Assembly: GCF_003610895.1 (NCBI RefSeq)
Contig: NZ_MCAS01000029.1
Coordinates: 1 to 64,000, forward strand
Length of the DNA stretch: 64,000 bases
Direction of reading: 5' to 3'
DNA from: Paraburkholderia fungorum
GTDB taxonomy: Bacteria; Pseudomonadota; Gammaproteobacteria; Burkholderiales; Burkholderiaceae
A program made the position numbers and the translations under genes. Positions 63,604-64,000 of the stretch are shown here, piece by piece (the first letter of the stretch is position 1; each line of letters starts with the position of its first letter). The notes below the pieces were generated by a model, which saw only the letters and a list, made by a program, of their open reading frames with translations, searched no databases and was not told the DNA's origin.

Positions 63604-64000
63604 ATGCCGCTTCGTCTGCCACCCCTGCCCGCGCTTCGTTTCTTCGAGGCCGCAGGCAGGCATCAGAGTTTCAAGCTCGCCGCCGCGGAACTGAACGTCA
63701 CGCCTAGCGCGATCAGCCACGGCATCGTCGGCCTCGAGCAGTCGCTCGGCGTTGAACTGTTCGTGCGCGAGCCGCGTGGCATTTCGCTCACGGCGGCGGG
63801 CGCCGATTATCTGTCGTACGTATCCGAAGCATTTTCGCTGATCGCGATCGGTACCCAGCGCTTGCCGAACCACCGCGCGAATCGCACGATCGCGCTGAGC
63901 TGTGCACCCACGCTGGCCTCGCGCTGGTTGCTGCCACGGCTCGGCGCGTTTCGCTCGCGCTGGCCGGCGGCGAACATCACCGTCGATACGTCCCACCGTC
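63604..64000 (+). CDS. LysR-family transcriptional regulator (GcvA-like), 3' end outside window
   Basis: From ATG 63604, MPLRLPPLPALRFFEAAGRHQSFKLAAAELNVTPSAISHGIVGLE: LysR winged HTH typical of the GcvA branch, then the start of the effector domain (RTIALSCAPTLASRWLLPRLGAF). 132 residues seen, the gene continues past the window. Target unknown. Confidence 0.9.
   Translation, partial: MPLRLPPLPALRFFEAAGRHQSFKLAAAELNVTPSAISHGIVGLEQSLGVELFVREPRGISLTAAGADYLSYVSEAFSLIAIGTQRLPNHRANRTIALSCAPTLASRWLLPRLGAFRSRWPAANITVDTSHR

Overview
The window is GC-rich, densely coded DNA of a beta-proteobacterium of the Burkholderia / Paraburkholderia type. The evidence is the family mix (DUF4148 lipoprotein, H-NS variant, host-attachment protein, non-phosphorylative L-rhamnose genes, liu genes under a TetR regulator) and an intergenic inverted-repeat element near 57-58 kb of a kind I associate with Paraburkholderia. 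No rRNA, tRNA, transposase, phage or CRISPR gene was found. Both ends cut through LysR-type regulator genes. Most starts were re-chosen from Shine-Dalgarno (SD) spacing; several genes start with GTG or TTG.

Layout. 0-2.5 kb: two regulators (LysR, MocR/GntR-aminotransferase), divergent. 2.5-13.4 kb: a stress and respiration block. A minus-strand operon encodes a YdeP-type molybdopterin oxidoreductase, cyanide-insensitive-type bd oxidase (CydA/CydB) and a bestrophin. Upstream lie a ClpG/ClpK-type disaggregase, a cysteine-less DksA-like protein, two small conserved-looking proteins and a host-attachment protein. 13.7-25.2 kb: L-rhamnose uptake and oxidation. One operon holds mutarotase, lactonase and the RhaTPQS ABC importer; a second holds 2-keto-3-deoxy-L-rhamnonate dehydrogenase, an MFS carrier, rhamnonate dehydratase and rhamnose dehydrogenase. 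A LysR regulator lies between them. The two operon promoters carry the same LysR-like box in the same place over the -35 element. 25.4-28.4 kb: a siaABCD-type c-di-GMP signalling operon in which the SiaA-like phosphatase has a soluble CBS-pair N-terminus. 28.6-31 kb: LacI-type regulator divergent from a PhyH-type dioxygenase. 31-39 kb: two MFS carriers, small exported proteins, an H-NS variant, an LMW-phosphatase/ArsC-like protein, a J-domain protein, a flavin reductase, and an orphan minus-strand terminator behind a small ORF. 39-49 kb: amidase, CDP-diglyceride hydrolase, fatty-acid desaturase, an NmrA/HxlR divergent pair, a DUF4148 lipoprotein, a cyclic-nucleotide-binding/thioredoxin-reductase-like fusion without redox cysteines, and a secreted phosphodiesterase followed by a decayed desaturase tail. 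49-57 kb: the leucine/isovalerate operon liuABCD with its TetR regulator and an inverted-repeat array between liuA and liuB. 57.1-58.1 kb: a large inverted-repeat element. 58-64 kb: DUF72 protein, DAHP synthase, HU, a GGDEF-EAL protein and a partial LysR regulator.

How the genes work together. The rhamnose genes give import, anomer conversion, oxidation, lactone opening, dehydration and a second oxidation, but the final cleavage enzyme is not in the window. The liu genes take isovaleryl-CoA to HMG-CoA, and HMG-CoA lyase is likewise absent. I see no clearly new multi-gene system. The most interesting items are the CBS-type sia operon, the YdeP-bd oxidase-bestrophin/ClpG block, the shared promoter boxes of the rhamnose operons, the redox-cysteine-free CNB-TrxR fusion and the two structured repeat regions.
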